From positions 1,240,001 to 1,304,000 of the forward strand of contig JADKAC010000005.1 in NCBI GenBank assembly GCA_016715425.1: DNA of 64,000 bases, in the 5' to 3' direction. Under the pieces are notes generated by a model. That model saw nothing but the letters and a program-made list of their open reading frames with translations. It was not told the DNA's origin and searched no databases. Below, one piece after another: positions 17,697-26,480 of the stretch. Position 1 is the stretch's first letter, and every line of letters begins with the position of its first letter. The position numbers were made by a program, and so were the translations under genes. Origin of the DNA: Bacteroidota bacterium (GTDB lineage Bacteria > Bacteroidota > Bacteroidia > Chitinophagales > BACL12).

Positions 17697-19628
17697 TTAA
17701 AAAACTGGTTTCAATAAAATTATTGAAAGCGGTGGAACCATAATTGTTATTTCATAAAAAAGAATATTTTCATCAACAACTTCTTCTTCGTTTTCAATTT
17801 CAATTTTTGCCGGAATTAATTCATCAAGATTCAGCAATCCCGAGCCTCCATATTTTTCATCATCGGTATTCAGTAACTCTCTATAATTTTTATCCGATGG
17901 CACTTTAATTTTTCTTTCCAAATGTGTTTGCTGATCGAAATTGCAAACCACTATAATATGTTCTTCTTCTGAACTGCGCATAAAACACAACAAACTGTCA
18001 TCATGATTTTCTATATCAGTCCATAAAAATCCTTCTTCTTGAAAATCTAATACATGCAATGCTTCCTCATTAGTATAAAGTGAATTTAAATCCGTTACTA
18101 ATAATTGCACGCTTTTATATTTTTCATCCTGCAATGAATCCCACTCCAACTGTTTATCGTGATTCCATTCATTATACTGCGCAAACTCCTGTCCCATGAA
18201 TAATAATTTAGCACCGGGATGAGTAAACATATATCCATAAAATAATCGCAGGTTAGAAAACTTATGCCACTCGTCGCCATTCATTTTATTTAACAATCCA
18301 TATTTACCATACACTACTTCATCATGCGAAATTGCAAGTACATAATGTTCTGAACGAAAATACCACATACTAAAAGTCAATTCATTTTGATGATACTTTC
18401 TATAGATAGGTTCTCTGCCGAAATAGCGCAATGTATCATGCATCCAACCCATCATCCATTTATAGTGAAATCCAAGTCCGCCATTCTCTGTGCTGTCTGT
18501 AACTTTTGGCCATGCAGTAGATTCTTCAGCAATGGTGATATATCCTTTTTTCTCATTGCGGATTGCATTGTTTAATGTCTTTAAAAAATGAATCGCTTCT
18601 AAGTTTTCATTACCACCAAATTCATTGGGCAACCACTCCCCTTCATTGCGTGAATAATCTAAATAGAGCATACTCGCAACTGCATCTACCCGCAAACCAT
18701 CAGCATGAAATTCTTCTAACCAATACAATGCATTGCTAATTAAAAAAGAAAGCACTTCAAATCTGCCGTAATTAAAAATATAACTCTTCCAGTCGGGATG
18801 AAATCCTCTGCGTTCATCTTCATGTTCATATAAATGCGATCCATCAAATTCTTTCAATGCATAATCATCACCGGGAAAATGCGAAGGCACCCAATCGAGA
18901 ATAACTGCGATACCAGCTGCATGAAATGCATCAATTAAAAATTTAAAATCTTCCGGTGTTCCAAAGCGAGAAGAAGGTGCAAAAAAATTCGTTACCTGAT
19001 ATCCCCATGAACCAAAAAACGGATGCTCCATAACAGGTAAAAATTCCACATGTGTAAATCCACATTCTTTCACGTAAGGAACAAGTTGTTCAGCAAGTTC
19101 TTTATAGGATAATGAATTTCCATCAGCATTTCTTTTCCATGAACCTAAGTGTACTTCGTAAGTTGACATTGGTTTAGAAAAATCAAAATCTTTTCTTTGT
19201 GTTTCCCAAGTTTCATCTTTCCATTTATAATTTGATGCATGAATAATGGATGCAGTTTTTGGTGGCACTTCCACTTGTGTTGCAAAGGGATCTGTTTTCT
19301 CCAGCAACTCTCCACGCAAAGTAGATTTGATTACATATTTATATAATGCCCCTACTTCAATTCCCGGAATAAACCCTTCCCAAATACCGGATGCATCCCA
19401 ACGAGCCTCGAGTTTATATTCTGTTGTATTCCACTCATTAAAATCTCCCATCACCCAAACACTTTCTGCATTGGGTGCCCACACAGAAAATAACACACCA
19501 CTTTCTTCTTCATGCTCATAAACATGCGCACCTAACTTTTCCCACAAACGAAAATGTTTTCCTTCTTTAAACAAGTGTATATCATAATCGCTGAACAAAG
19601 AAATACCGTGAATTACTTTTATTGCCAT
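17697..19628 (-). CDS. glgB: 1,4-alpha-glucan branching enzyme (GH13)
   Basis: I chose the ATG at 19628 (MAIKVIHGISLFSDYDIHLF), because the longer start at 19688 would overlap the divergent gene. The protein has 643 residues: an N-terminal CBM48-like module (GVLFSVWAPNAESVWVMGDF), then the GH13 barrel with LDWVPSHFPGDD, the nucleophile Asp in GLRVDAVASML, the acid Glu in IAEEST and ISHDEV. A C-terminal beta domain follows. It introduces alpha-1,6 branches into glycogen in the cytoplasm. No other glycogen gene is adjacent, but a protein with four AMPK-type glycogen-binding modules is encoded at 31272-32741. Confidence 0.93.
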   Translation of the reverse strand: MAIKVIHGISLFSDYDIHLFKEGKHFRLWEKLGAHVYEHEEESGVLFSVWAPNAESVWVMGDFNEWNTTEYKLEARWDASGIWEGFIPGIEVGALYKYVIKSTLRGELLEKTDPFATQVEVPPKTASIIHASNYKWKDETWETQRKDFDFSKPMSTYEVHLGSWKRNADGNSLSYKELAEQLVPYVKECGFTHVEFLPVMEHPFFGSWGYQVTNFFAPSSRFGTPEDFKFLIDAFHAAGIAVILDWVPSHFPGDDYALKEFDGSHLYEHEDERRGFHPDWKSYIFNYGRFEVLSFLISNALYWLEEFHADGLRVDAVASMLYLDYSRNEGEWLPNEFGGNENLEAIHFLKTLNNAIRNEKKGYITIAEESTAWPKVTDSTENGGLGFHYKWMMGWMHDTLRYFGREPIYRKYHQNELTFSMWYFRSEHYVLAISHDEVVYGKYGLLNKMNGDEWHKFSNLRLFYGYMFTHPGAKLLFMGQEFAQYNEWNHDKQLEWDSLQDEKYKSVQLLVTDLNSLYTNEEALHVLDFQEEGFLWTDIENHDDSLLCFMRSSEEEHIIVVCNFDQQTHLERKIKVPSDKNYRELLNTDDEKYGGSGLLNLDELIPAKIEIENEEEVVDENILFYEITIMVPPLSIILLKPVF

Positions 19629-19632
19629 ATCG

Positions 19633-19657
19633 CAAAGATACAGGTTAGCTATCTTTG
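19633..19657. promoter_or_regulatory. Divergent, mirror-symmetric -7 elements of glgB and the L,D-transpeptidase gene
   Basis: CAAAGATA at 19633-19640 and TATCTTTG at 19650-19657 are exact reverse complements separated by nine bases. Each reads TATCTTTG in its own direction, matching TAnnTTTG. The plus-strand copy ends 17 bases before the ATG at 19675. The minus-strand copy ends 4 bases before the glgB ATG at 19628, which would make that transcript essentially leaderless. Good -33 elements are not seen, so the arrangement could also be an operator. Confidence 0.4.
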
Positions 19658-19674
19658 AAATAATCGGTTTAAAA

Positions 19675-21378
19675 ATGCATTTTATCAAATCAAAAAATCT
19701 ATTTCAATTTATATTGCTACTATCTGTTGCAGCAGCAATTTCTGCATGTAATACAAAAGGCAATAGTGTGAATGAACCCATAGGCTCTGTAAAAGATACA
19801 GTTGTTGTTCTTCCATTCGAACCATTAATTACAGATAGCACAGCAATTGCAAATTTTACAAAACAATTTCCTTTATTCAACTATCATAGCAAGGATGTCA
19901 ATTCATTTTATGAAAATAGAAATTATGAGTTTGGATGGTTTGATTCAACAGGAATAACACAGACTGCAACTAAGTTTATTAATCTGTTAAATCATTTGGG
20001 TGATGAAGGAATCCATGACACTGTAATTTATATTACTGACTTAAATAATGCGGTTAATAATTTAATTACATCGGAAAATATTTATACTGGTAAAAATAAA
20101 TTGACAGAGCAAATTGAATTGTTACTTACCTCAGAATTTTTTGTATATGCTCAAAAAGTATGGGGAGGAATCAGTGAAACCGAAAGCAGGGAATTGAACT
20201 GGTATGTGAAGCGAAAAACACTGAGTTCCACTTCCCTTTTAGATTCTATTTTAAATGGAAGTTCAACCGCTTTTACATCCTTTCAACCGCATTACAAACA
20301 ATATGAATTACTAAAAACACAATTGAAATTTTATAAAGCATTAGAAGATTCAGTGAGCTGGGATTCTTTGTTTTTACCGATGGATAAAAAGTTCTTAGAA
20401 CAAGGAGATTCTTATCCTGTGATTACTTTGATAAAAGATAGATTATATGTTTTGGGTGATTTAGAAACCAGAGATACTACTTCCTTTTTAGATTCAATTA
20501 CAACTATTGCAGTGATAAAATATCAATCACGTTTCGGATTAACAGCCGATGGACATGCAGGACAAAAATTTTTTGAAACAATGAATACACCGCTCTCCTA
20601 TCGCATTGCACAAATTGAAATTAATATGGAACGTTGTCGGTGGATTCCAACGGATTTAAAAGGAGATTTTGTAATTGTAAATATTCCGGAGTTCAAAGCA
20701 CATGTTTATTCCGCAGATACACTAAGTTGGGATATGCAGGTAATTGTTGGTCGCACTAGTACATCTACAACAATTTTTAATGATGAAATAAAATATATCG
20801 TTTTTAGTCCTTATTGGTATGTCCCCGGCAGTATTATTCGCAATGAAATATTTCCTGCAATAGTAAAAAGTCCCGAATACTTAAATCGCAATCACATGGA
20901 ATTATATGATTACTCCACTCGTAAAACTGTTGACTATAATTCAATTGATATAAGTAAGTATTCGGCAAAAACTTTTCCTTTTGGAGTGCGACAAAAACCG
21001 GGTGCTTTTAATTCGTTAGGTTGGGCAAAATTTATTTTCCCCAATGCGTATGATATTTATTTGCATGATACACCTACCAGAAATTTATTTGCAGAAACAC
21101 AACGCAATTTCAGTCATGGATGTATCCGTATCAGTGAGCCGCAAAAGTTTGCAGAATTTTTATTGCGCAATGATTCCACTTGGACTAAAGCATCTATTGA
21201 TTCAGTAATGCATGGCGGCAAAGAAACAAAAGCAATACTTGAAAAACCCGTACCTGTAATGATAGTTTATTTTACAAGTTGGGTAGATGAAACTGGCAAA
21301 TTGAATTTCAGAAAAGATATTTACAACCATGATTCTGATATGCTGGAAAAACATACACCTATCGTTTCAATCAAATAA
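19675..21378 (+). CDS. L,D-transpeptidase, YcbB-like lipoprotein
   Basis: The protein has 567 residues. A lipoprotein signal ends in AISACNTKG (Cys25). A helical scaffold region is followed by a peptidoglycan-binding-like stretch at about 240-300 (YPVITLIKDRLYVLGDL, then VIKYQSRFGLTADGHAG). The YkuD catalytic domain carries DIYLHDTPTRNLF and SHGCIRISEP, with the catalytic Cys in HGCIR. It should form 3-3 cross-links in peptidoglycan or link proteins to it, in the periplasm. The domain order fits the large YcbB/LdtD class. It ends at a hairpin terminator shared with the convergent gene. Confidence 0.92.
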   Translation: MHFIKSKNLFQFILLLSVAAAISACNTKGNSVNEPIGSVKDTVVVLPFEPLITDSTAIANFTKQFPLFNYHSKDVNSFYENRNYEFGWFDSTGITQTATKFINLLNHLGDEGIHDTVIYITDLNNAVNNLITSENIYTGKNKLTEQIELLLTSEFFVYAQKVWGGISETESRELNWYVKRKTLSSTSLLDSILNGSSTAFTSFQPHYKQYELLKTQLKFYKALEDSVSWDSLFLPMDKKFLEQGDSYPVITLIKDRLYVLGDLETRDTTSFLDSITTIAVIKYQSRFGLTADGHAGQKFFETMNTPLSYRIAQIEINMERCRWIPTDLKGDFVIVNIPEFKAHVYSADTLSWDMQVIVGRTSTSTTIFNDEIKYIVFSPYWYVPGSIIRNEIFPAIVKSPEYLNRNHMELYDYSTRKTVDYNSIDISKYSAKTFPFGVRQKPGAFNSLGWAKFIFPNAYDIYLHDTPTRNLFAETQRNFSHGCIRISEPQKFAEFLLRNDSTWTKASIDSVMHGGKETKAILEKPVPVMIVYFTSWVDETGKLNFRKDIYNHDSDMLEKHTPIVSIK

Positions 21379-21409
21379 AAAAGGACCGCTAAATAGCGAT
21401 CCCTTTTTA
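21376..21409. terminator. Bidirectional hairpin terminator
   Basis: An A-rich arm (AAAAAAGGACCGCTA) and a T-rich arm (TAGCGATCCCTTTTT) form an imperfect stem around a two-base loop between two convergent genes. A-run on one side and T-run on the other allow it to work in both directions. Confidence 0.65.
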
Positions 21410-21427
21410 TAAGTCCTATGAAAAAGA

Positions 21428-23077
21428 TTATTCGATAATAACAGGTAACATAGTGATGTTTTCTTCTGAAACAACTTTAACTATGTAACTACCTGGAGCA
21501 GGATTTCCCATTTGAATATCTAATGTGATAACTGCATCATCAGAATGAATTAATTGACTTGACATTAACTGACCAGCCATATTAAATACTTCAACACTGG
21601 TTTCAAAGTTTGCACTTCCGTTTAGTTGCAATCTGAAATTTCCATTATTAGGGTTTGGATACAACATAATTTGCTGAGCAAATTGACCAACTCTTAATGG
21701 ATCAGTTGTAAAATAATACCAATCAGTAAATTCGGAAGGAGTCCAAACCTCACCTTCTAAACAACCGGATTTCACCCTTACACCATAGGTAGTAGATGGT
21801 AGAAGTTCACCGGGTGTGTGATAAGAATTTGCATCATAAAGAGTAAACTTTCTGAAGTCACCTGTAGATAATTCCCAAATTGTGCCTTTAGTTACGGGAG
21901 TTCCCGGGGCAATTGTCCAATGGATCATTCCACCAAAAGCATTGATTTCATCTACATATAAATCAGTTGGAGGTACAGGATCGCAAATGGAGACATCTTC
22001 ACAAGCAGAACATTCTTCCCAGCAATATAAATATGTTGCATCGCTTAAAGGAACAGTTACTTCACGGTTATCACCACCGCAACCTAAATCACCAAACAAA
22101 GAAGTAGCACCATCATCATATTCGTTTTCACCTGTTGGGAACCAATCAGTATTTACGTATTTATATTCTTGAGTTAATCCCGCAGAACCTAATGGATATT
22201 CTACAGTAATTTCCCATATATTATCTCCAATATCAGTCATTGCACAAGCTGGATCTGAAGGAGTCCAGTTTGGTAATGCAGAACCTAAGTCTGCAAAATT
22301 TCCACCAACCCGCATACCACCAGCACCAATTACACCACCTTCTGCAAGGTAATTAGTAACGTCAACCTGATAAGTAACATTTACAACTTCTGTTACTACA
22401 TCTGTAAATAAAACATCATCAATATAATACCTGCAATTGGCATCAATTGAATAAAAGTCAATACCACCAATATTTCCGGCATAAGCAAAACTTGCAACAT
22501 CAACGCCATCTACAATTACATCAATTGTATTCGCATCCAGATCAATTAATTGTTCTACTTTAAACCACGCATCAACAGGGTAAGTAAAATCTCCTGATCC
22601 GAAAGGGATAGAAATGGTTCCTTCACCAGAAGAACTGGGCACGCCCACAGCGGATAATCCAAATAATAACTCAAGATTCCAGGCAACACCGGGAACTTCA
22701 GTTTCTTGAATATTATAGTACCCGGTTTTTCCGTCAGGGACATACATCATCCATTCTAAGCGAAAAAACCCTTCGGACATATCACCTAATTTTAGGATAA
22801 CATCATTGGATCCACCTTCGGAAATCTGCATAGAGTTAGAACCAGAATACGCATAATCAGAAGTTACAAGACCATCCTCTCCGCCGCCTTCGGAACCGCT
22901 CCACGTGCTCCACCAGGTAGCTTGAGGCCCAATAGCTTCGCCAGAAACATAGGCATCTATATTATCGCATAAAGTAGCTCCCGGAATTTCACAGGGAGGA
23001 TCGATTAACTGAGCAAAAACCTGATTCTCCGAAAAGGTAATTGCCAGAAAAAATAAAGTTGTGTAAATTGATTTCAT
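21428..23077 (-). CDS. Secreted multi-domain protein with T9SS type A sorting domain
   Basis: The ATG at 23077 begins a signal peptide (MKSIYTTLFFLAITFSENQVFA), so I prefer it to the start at 23116. The 549-residue protein has a concanavalin-like jelly-roll (about 30-220, with FFRLEWMMYVPDGKTGYYN and RYYIDDVLF) and a module resembling a starch-binding fold (MRVGGNFADLGSALPNWTPS). A Cys-bearing Fn3-like part follows (WTIAPGTPVTKGTIWEL, VRVKSGCLEG). The C-terminal sorting domain contains MLYPNPNNGNFRLQLNG and PGSYIVKV. It should be exported by the type IX system and anchored or released at the surface. Ligand unknown. Confidence 0.8.
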   Translation of the reverse strand: MKSIYTTLFFLAITFSENQVFAQLIDPPCEIPGATLCDNIDAYVSGEAIGPQATWWSTWSGSEGGGEDGLVTSDYAYSGSNSMQISEGGSNDVILKLGDMSEGFFRLEWMMYVPDGKTGYYNIQETEVPGVAWNLELLFGLSAVGVPSSSGEGTISIPFGSGDFTYPVDAWFKVEQLIDLDANTIDVIVDGVDVASFAYAGNIGGIDFYSIDANCRYYIDDVLFTDVVTEVVNVTYQVDVTNYLAEGGVIGAGGMRVGGNFADLGSALPNWTPSDPACAMTDIGDNIWEITVEYPLGSAGLTQEYKYVNTDWFPTGENEYDDGATSLFGDLGCGGDNREVTVPLSDATYLYCWEECSACEDVSICDPVPPTDLYVDEINAFGGMIHWTIAPGTPVTKGTIWELSTGDFRKFTLYDANSYHTPGELLPSTTYGVRVKSGCLEGEVWTPSEFTDWYYFTTDPLRVGQFAQQIMLYPNPNNGNFRLQLNGSANFETSVEVFNMAGQLMSSQLIHSDDAVITLDIQMGNPAPGSYIVKVVSEENITMLPVIIE

Positions 23078-23337
23078 ATTATATATTTTTTTTAAAAATA
23101 CGCATAGATGAATCAAAAAACAATGATGTACTTTCTTTTTTATTTAGAAAATATACATTTTAGATTAAAAATCTATTGAGAAACATCGGAAGTTCTTTTA
23201 AAATTTGCTATTCGCTAATACATTAAATTTTGTAGTAATAACAGACTTTAGGCAAAATAACAAAGGCAATTTTCACCTTTTGTAAGTAGAGTTTTTATAA
23301 ATCTAATCGATCCCTTTAGAAAGGGTAATATTTGGGT

Positions 23338-23364
23338 AAAAAAAAAGAGGAAATATATTCCTCC
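23338..23364 (-). terminator. Rho-independent terminator of the gene at 23425
   Basis: On the minus strand GAGGAA-5-base loop-TTCCTC is followed by nine T (23346-23338). It lies about 60 bases beyond the stop of the small exported-protein gene. Confidence 0.65.
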
Positions 23365-23424
23365 TTTCAAACCCATAAGGGTATTATCATTTTAATCTGA
23401 TCAATAAAGTGGTGATCAACCTCC

Positions 23425-23802
23425 TCATTCTACAAATATTACATCACAATTTTTATTGAAGTAAATCAATTTTGTATAGATAGTGGATGTTCCTTTACTA
23501 TCTGCCATTCGATAACCATGAACAATTACAGAATCAGCTCCCTTAATATTGTTAATACTATTAGCCTTACTCCATTTAATTGGTTTATATCCTGAATTTT
23601 CCGGTAATCTTTGTTTAAATTGATCTGCAACACAGGGTTCATTAGATGTGTATTCAACACGAGGATTGAATCCTGCAGTTTGTGTTTCATTGCTGTTATT
23701 AATAAGAGTGCTACCACTTATATATTTAAAAGCGGTAAGACTTAAAATAAAAATTGCTCCAATGAGGAACATTTTTTTGTTTTTTGACATTGTGCGGTTC
23801 AT
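23425..23802 (-). CDS. Small membrane-anchored or exported protein of unknown function
   Basis: Not recognised. The start is uncertain: a GTG at 23829 or ATGs at 23802 and 23790 are in frame. From 23802 the protein has 125 residues, with a Lys-rich N terminus, one hydrophobic helix (MFLIGAIFILSLTAFKYIS) and an approximately 100-residue domain outside the membrane. That domain has two Cys residues, in NEPCVADQFKQ and NKNCDVIFVE at the very end. A terminator follows it, which supports its being a real transcription unit. Confidence 0.55.
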   Translation of the reverse strand: MNRTMSKNKKMFLIGAIFILSLTAFKYISGSTLINNSNETQTAGFNPRVEYTSNEPCVADQFKQRLPENSGYKPIKWSKANSINNIKGADSVIVHGYRMADSKGTSTIYTKLIYFNKNCDVIFVE

Positions 23803-23829
23803 TGTTGTTGTTGATGGTTTAAGTTTCAC

Positions 23830-24406
23830 TAGTTTTTATCGTAACTGTTTTTCACATGATTTGTTCATACGCCTGAGTTACAATTAATTTGGCAGGGAAT
23901 AAGTTGAAATGTGAAGTAACTACTTCTATTTCGATGTAAACATACTAAGCATTTCAAATCTTAATGAGGCAATACCAATAGTTTAATCGTTTATTAATTT
24001 ATCCAAAATGTTAAACAGAATATTTGCAGAAATTGGTTGTAAAAAGCTGAAGTCACTTTTGGCAATTTAACACCAAACACAAATACTTAAAATGATAAAT
24101 TTATAATTAAAAATTTGTCATCAATTCACTTCAATTAAATCTCATTTACTAAGGAAGCAACCGTTCCGACCTTAGTCTCGTCGTATGCAATAATGTATTA
24201 TCACACTTAATATTAAAGAATTACATAATCCTTTCACTAATTGCCATGTAACCAAATAATTGGTATTGAAACACTCACTTCCTCAGAAAACGGACCTATA
24301 CAAGTGTAAATTATTTGTAACTAAACTTCAAACAAACGAGGCTTTATTCACCTCAATAACTGCTTTTGATGAACATAGTGACATGAAATATTTTTTTTAA
24401 TAAAAA
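23830..24406. other. Gene-free spacer left of the accessory region
   Basis: This 577-base A+T-rich stretch has no open frame I can support, no convincing hairpin, and no integrase-type or tRNA-like attachment site. It marks the left edge of the immune-like gene block. Confidence 0.5.
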
Positions 24407-24832
24407 TTATTTTTCTCCTATCCCGCTGTTAGATTTTACCCAGCTTTGATTTTCATCCATCATAATTTGCTCGGACCTTACCACAAAATCCGAAAATGCA
24501 TTTTGCCCATCGTAAGGAGTGGCCTTTGTTAGAAACAGATATTTTTCATTTTTTAAAAACTCACTGGTTCTTCTGTTATTCACCCAATTTTCTTGAAATT
24601 TAAAAAGTGCAATTAACCCGGCTATTAAAGCGATTAACATACCTAATGCACCTACTACTATTTTTAAAACTAATGGGTCTTTTATCAAAATTGAACAAAA
24701 AGGAATAGAAATCCCCAGGAATATTTGAGCTAATTGCAGAGATTGAAAAGCTTTTTTATACTGTCTGCTTTTTGAACTGTGCCATTTAATTTGGTTATCT
24801 ATTCTTTGTTCTAAATATTGAGCTTCGTCCAT
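24407..24832 (-). CDS. DUF4231 family two-helix membrane protein (SLATT-like)
   Basis: The protein has 141 residues. The start YLEQRIDNQIKWHSSKSRQY matches the DUF4231 pattern. Two hydrophobic helices follow, at about 33-50 (LAQIFLGISIPFCSILI) and 56-76 (LKIVVGALGMLIALIAGLIA), then FKFQENWVNNRRTSEFLKNEKYLFL. Small two-helix proteins of this and the related SLATT group are predicted membrane effectors in bacterial conflict systems; that is family knowledge and has not been shown for this protein. It is transcribed away from the SIR2-TIR gene across a 233-base divergent promoter region. Confidence 0.75.
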   Translation of the reverse strand: MDEAQYLEQRIDNQIKWHSSKSRQYKKAFQSLQLAQIFLGISIPFCSILIKDPLVLKIVVGALGMLIALIAGLIALFKFQENWVNNRRTSEFLKNEKYLFLTKATPYDGQNAFSDFVVRSEQIMMDENQSWVKSNSGIGEK

Positions 24833-25065
24833 TGTGATAAAAATTTATGTAAGAATATAGAAAACAATGAAATTAAAACAATCCATTCTTCAATACCTTC
24901 ATATACCTCTATATTATGGCATATAATATTTCCATCACTAAACCACTTCTTGTGCTTCCTTCTTATTTTTCTGCCCCAGCTTTTATTTATTTTGCTTAAT
25001 TTTCGGTTAAAGGAATTGAATATCAATTTCAATTTCTGTATACATTCTTAATAAATATACCCTTG
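24833..25065. promoter_or_regulatory. Divergent promoter region between DUF4231 and SIR2-TIR genes
   Basis: This 233-base gap must hold the promoters for both directions, but I find no TAnnTTTG/TTTG pair at the proper spacing on either strand. Two overlapping antisense open frames of 73 and 77 codons, both lacking support, occupy it. Confidence 0.35.
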
Positions 25066-26469
25066 ATGAATGATCAGTTTAACTGGAAATCTTTTGTTTA
25101 TAATGTAAATAGTCGAGCTATTATTCCTATCATCGGCAATGATTTATCTTTTATAAAATTAAGTGCTGATAAATTTGAACCTCTTGAATCAAGTGAATTA
25201 ATTAAGACGCAAGGCTCAATGGAAAATGGCAAATTGCGAATTAATCTTTATAAGTATTTATCTTTCAAACTATGGGATATCTTTTCTAAAGGCCCACTCA
25301 CTTTCAAACCAAATATTAATTCGGTGACTTTGCATTTATTAGCAGAGAATATTTCTGAAAATGATATTAACCTCGCTATTAAAAATGAAATTAGCAACCT
25401 TACTATTGATGAAATTGATCTTGAACCTTTTATTCAACTTACACAGATTGGAGGTTTCGATTGTTTTATTAATGTGAATTACGACAACTTTCTGGAACTT
25501 GCATTTGAAAAAACAAGCAGACATATAAATAAGTCATTTAATTTCTCTATTCCATTTCCTTCCATTGATCCTAATGAACGCAAGGATGCCGCCATTCCAA
25601 AGATTTATAATTTGATGGGAAATATTACCGGTTATAATTTTGCAGTAACAGACGAACAATCACTGGAATATTTATATCTGCTTCAGGAAAACACTGAAAC
25701 TATTGCAAAAGAATTATTCGATACGATATCCAGAAAAAATCTATTGCTAATTGGAAGCAGTTTCCCTGATTGGTTTATGCGATTTTTTATTCGCATCATT
25801 TCTAAAGAACGGTTTAAAAATGGCGTTAAAGCCAAATATGTTGCATGTGATTTTACTTTGCAGGATCCTGAATTAAAATATTTTTTAGAAAACAATGCTA
25901 CCCGTGTTATTCCAATTGGCACAAACATTCCTTCGGATAGTTCTGAATTACATTATAATAATTCCATAGAGTTTATTAAAGAGATGCATGCACAATGCAC
26001 GAAAAGTGCAGAGCACATAAGTACCGGCCCACAATTTAAAGAAGTAATATTTATAAGCTATAGCTGGTCGGATAAATTATTAGCCGAGACTTTTAGAAAT
26101 GAAATGGAGAAAAACGGTCTGAATGTATTTTTTGATGATGATGAATTGAAAACTGGTGATCGGTATAATAATGTTATTAAAAATTATTTGAAGGACTGTG
26201 CATATTTTGTTCCTTTAATTTCACAAAATGCGATTGCGGATAAAAACAGATATGTGTATGATAAAGAATGGCGCAGTGCTATTGTTTTAGATGGATTTAA
26301 AGAGCAATCTTATATCCGCCCTTTTATAATTGATGACACTGCTGCTGCAGATCCAAGGATACCGGAGGAAATTAGAAAATTGAATATTGAAAAAATTTTA
26401 AATATGGATGACTTGCCAAAAGTTATTAGAAAATTTATTTCAGAAAATACTTTTACACCCATCGAATAA
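25066..26469 (+). CDS. SIR2-like/TIR fusion protein, candidate NAD-degrading immune effector
   Basis: The ATG at 25066 is preceded by an in-frame TTG at 25063; I use the ATG (467 residues). The N-terminal SIR2-like domain (about 5-300) has AIIPIIGNDLS in the GAG-like position, FINVNYDNFLELAFE in the TxNYDxLLE position, KIYNLMGNITG in the motif that usually supplies the catalytic His (no His here), and LLLIGSSFPDWFMRFFIR. The C-terminal TIR domain (about 325-440) has EVIFISYSWSDKLLAETF, then FFDDDELKTGDRY, and YDKEWRSA, whose Glu is the expected NADase residue. So the TIR part looks catalytically able while the SIR2-like part may only bind. It lies 11 bases before the STAND gene, which indicates joint expression. 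Confidence 0.85.
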   Translation: MNDQFNWKSFVYNVNSRAIIPIIGNDLSFIKLSADKFEPLESSELIKTQGSMENGKLRINLYKYLSFKLWDIFSKGPLTFKPNINSVTLHLLAENISENDINLAIKNEISNLTIDEIDLEPFIQLTQIGGFDCFINVNYDNFLELAFEKTSRHINKSFNFSIPFPSIDPNERKDAAIPKIYNLMGNITGYNFAVTDEQSLEYLYLLQENTETIAKELFDTISRKNLLLIGSSFPDWFMRFFIRIISKERFKNGVKAKYVACDFTLQDPELKYFLENNATRVIPIGTNIPSDSSELHYNNSIEFIKEMHAQCTKSAEHISTGPQFKEVIFISYSWSDKLLAETFRNEMEKNGLNVFFDDDELKTGDRYNNVIKNYLKDCAYFVPLISQNAIADKNRYVYDKEWRSAIVLDGFKEQSYIRPFIIDDTAAADPRIPEEIRKLNIEKILNMDDLPKVIRKFISENTFTPIE

Positions 26470-26480
26470 ATAAAATCAAA

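Noticed and set aside
24811..25051. Two small overlapping open frames (73 codons minus strand, 77 codons plus strand) upstream of the SIR2-TIR gene
   Set aside because: They are antisense to each other, the minus-strand one needs a TTG start and overlaps the DUF4231 gene, and neither has a recognisable signal peptide or family. A divergent control region explains the stretch better.
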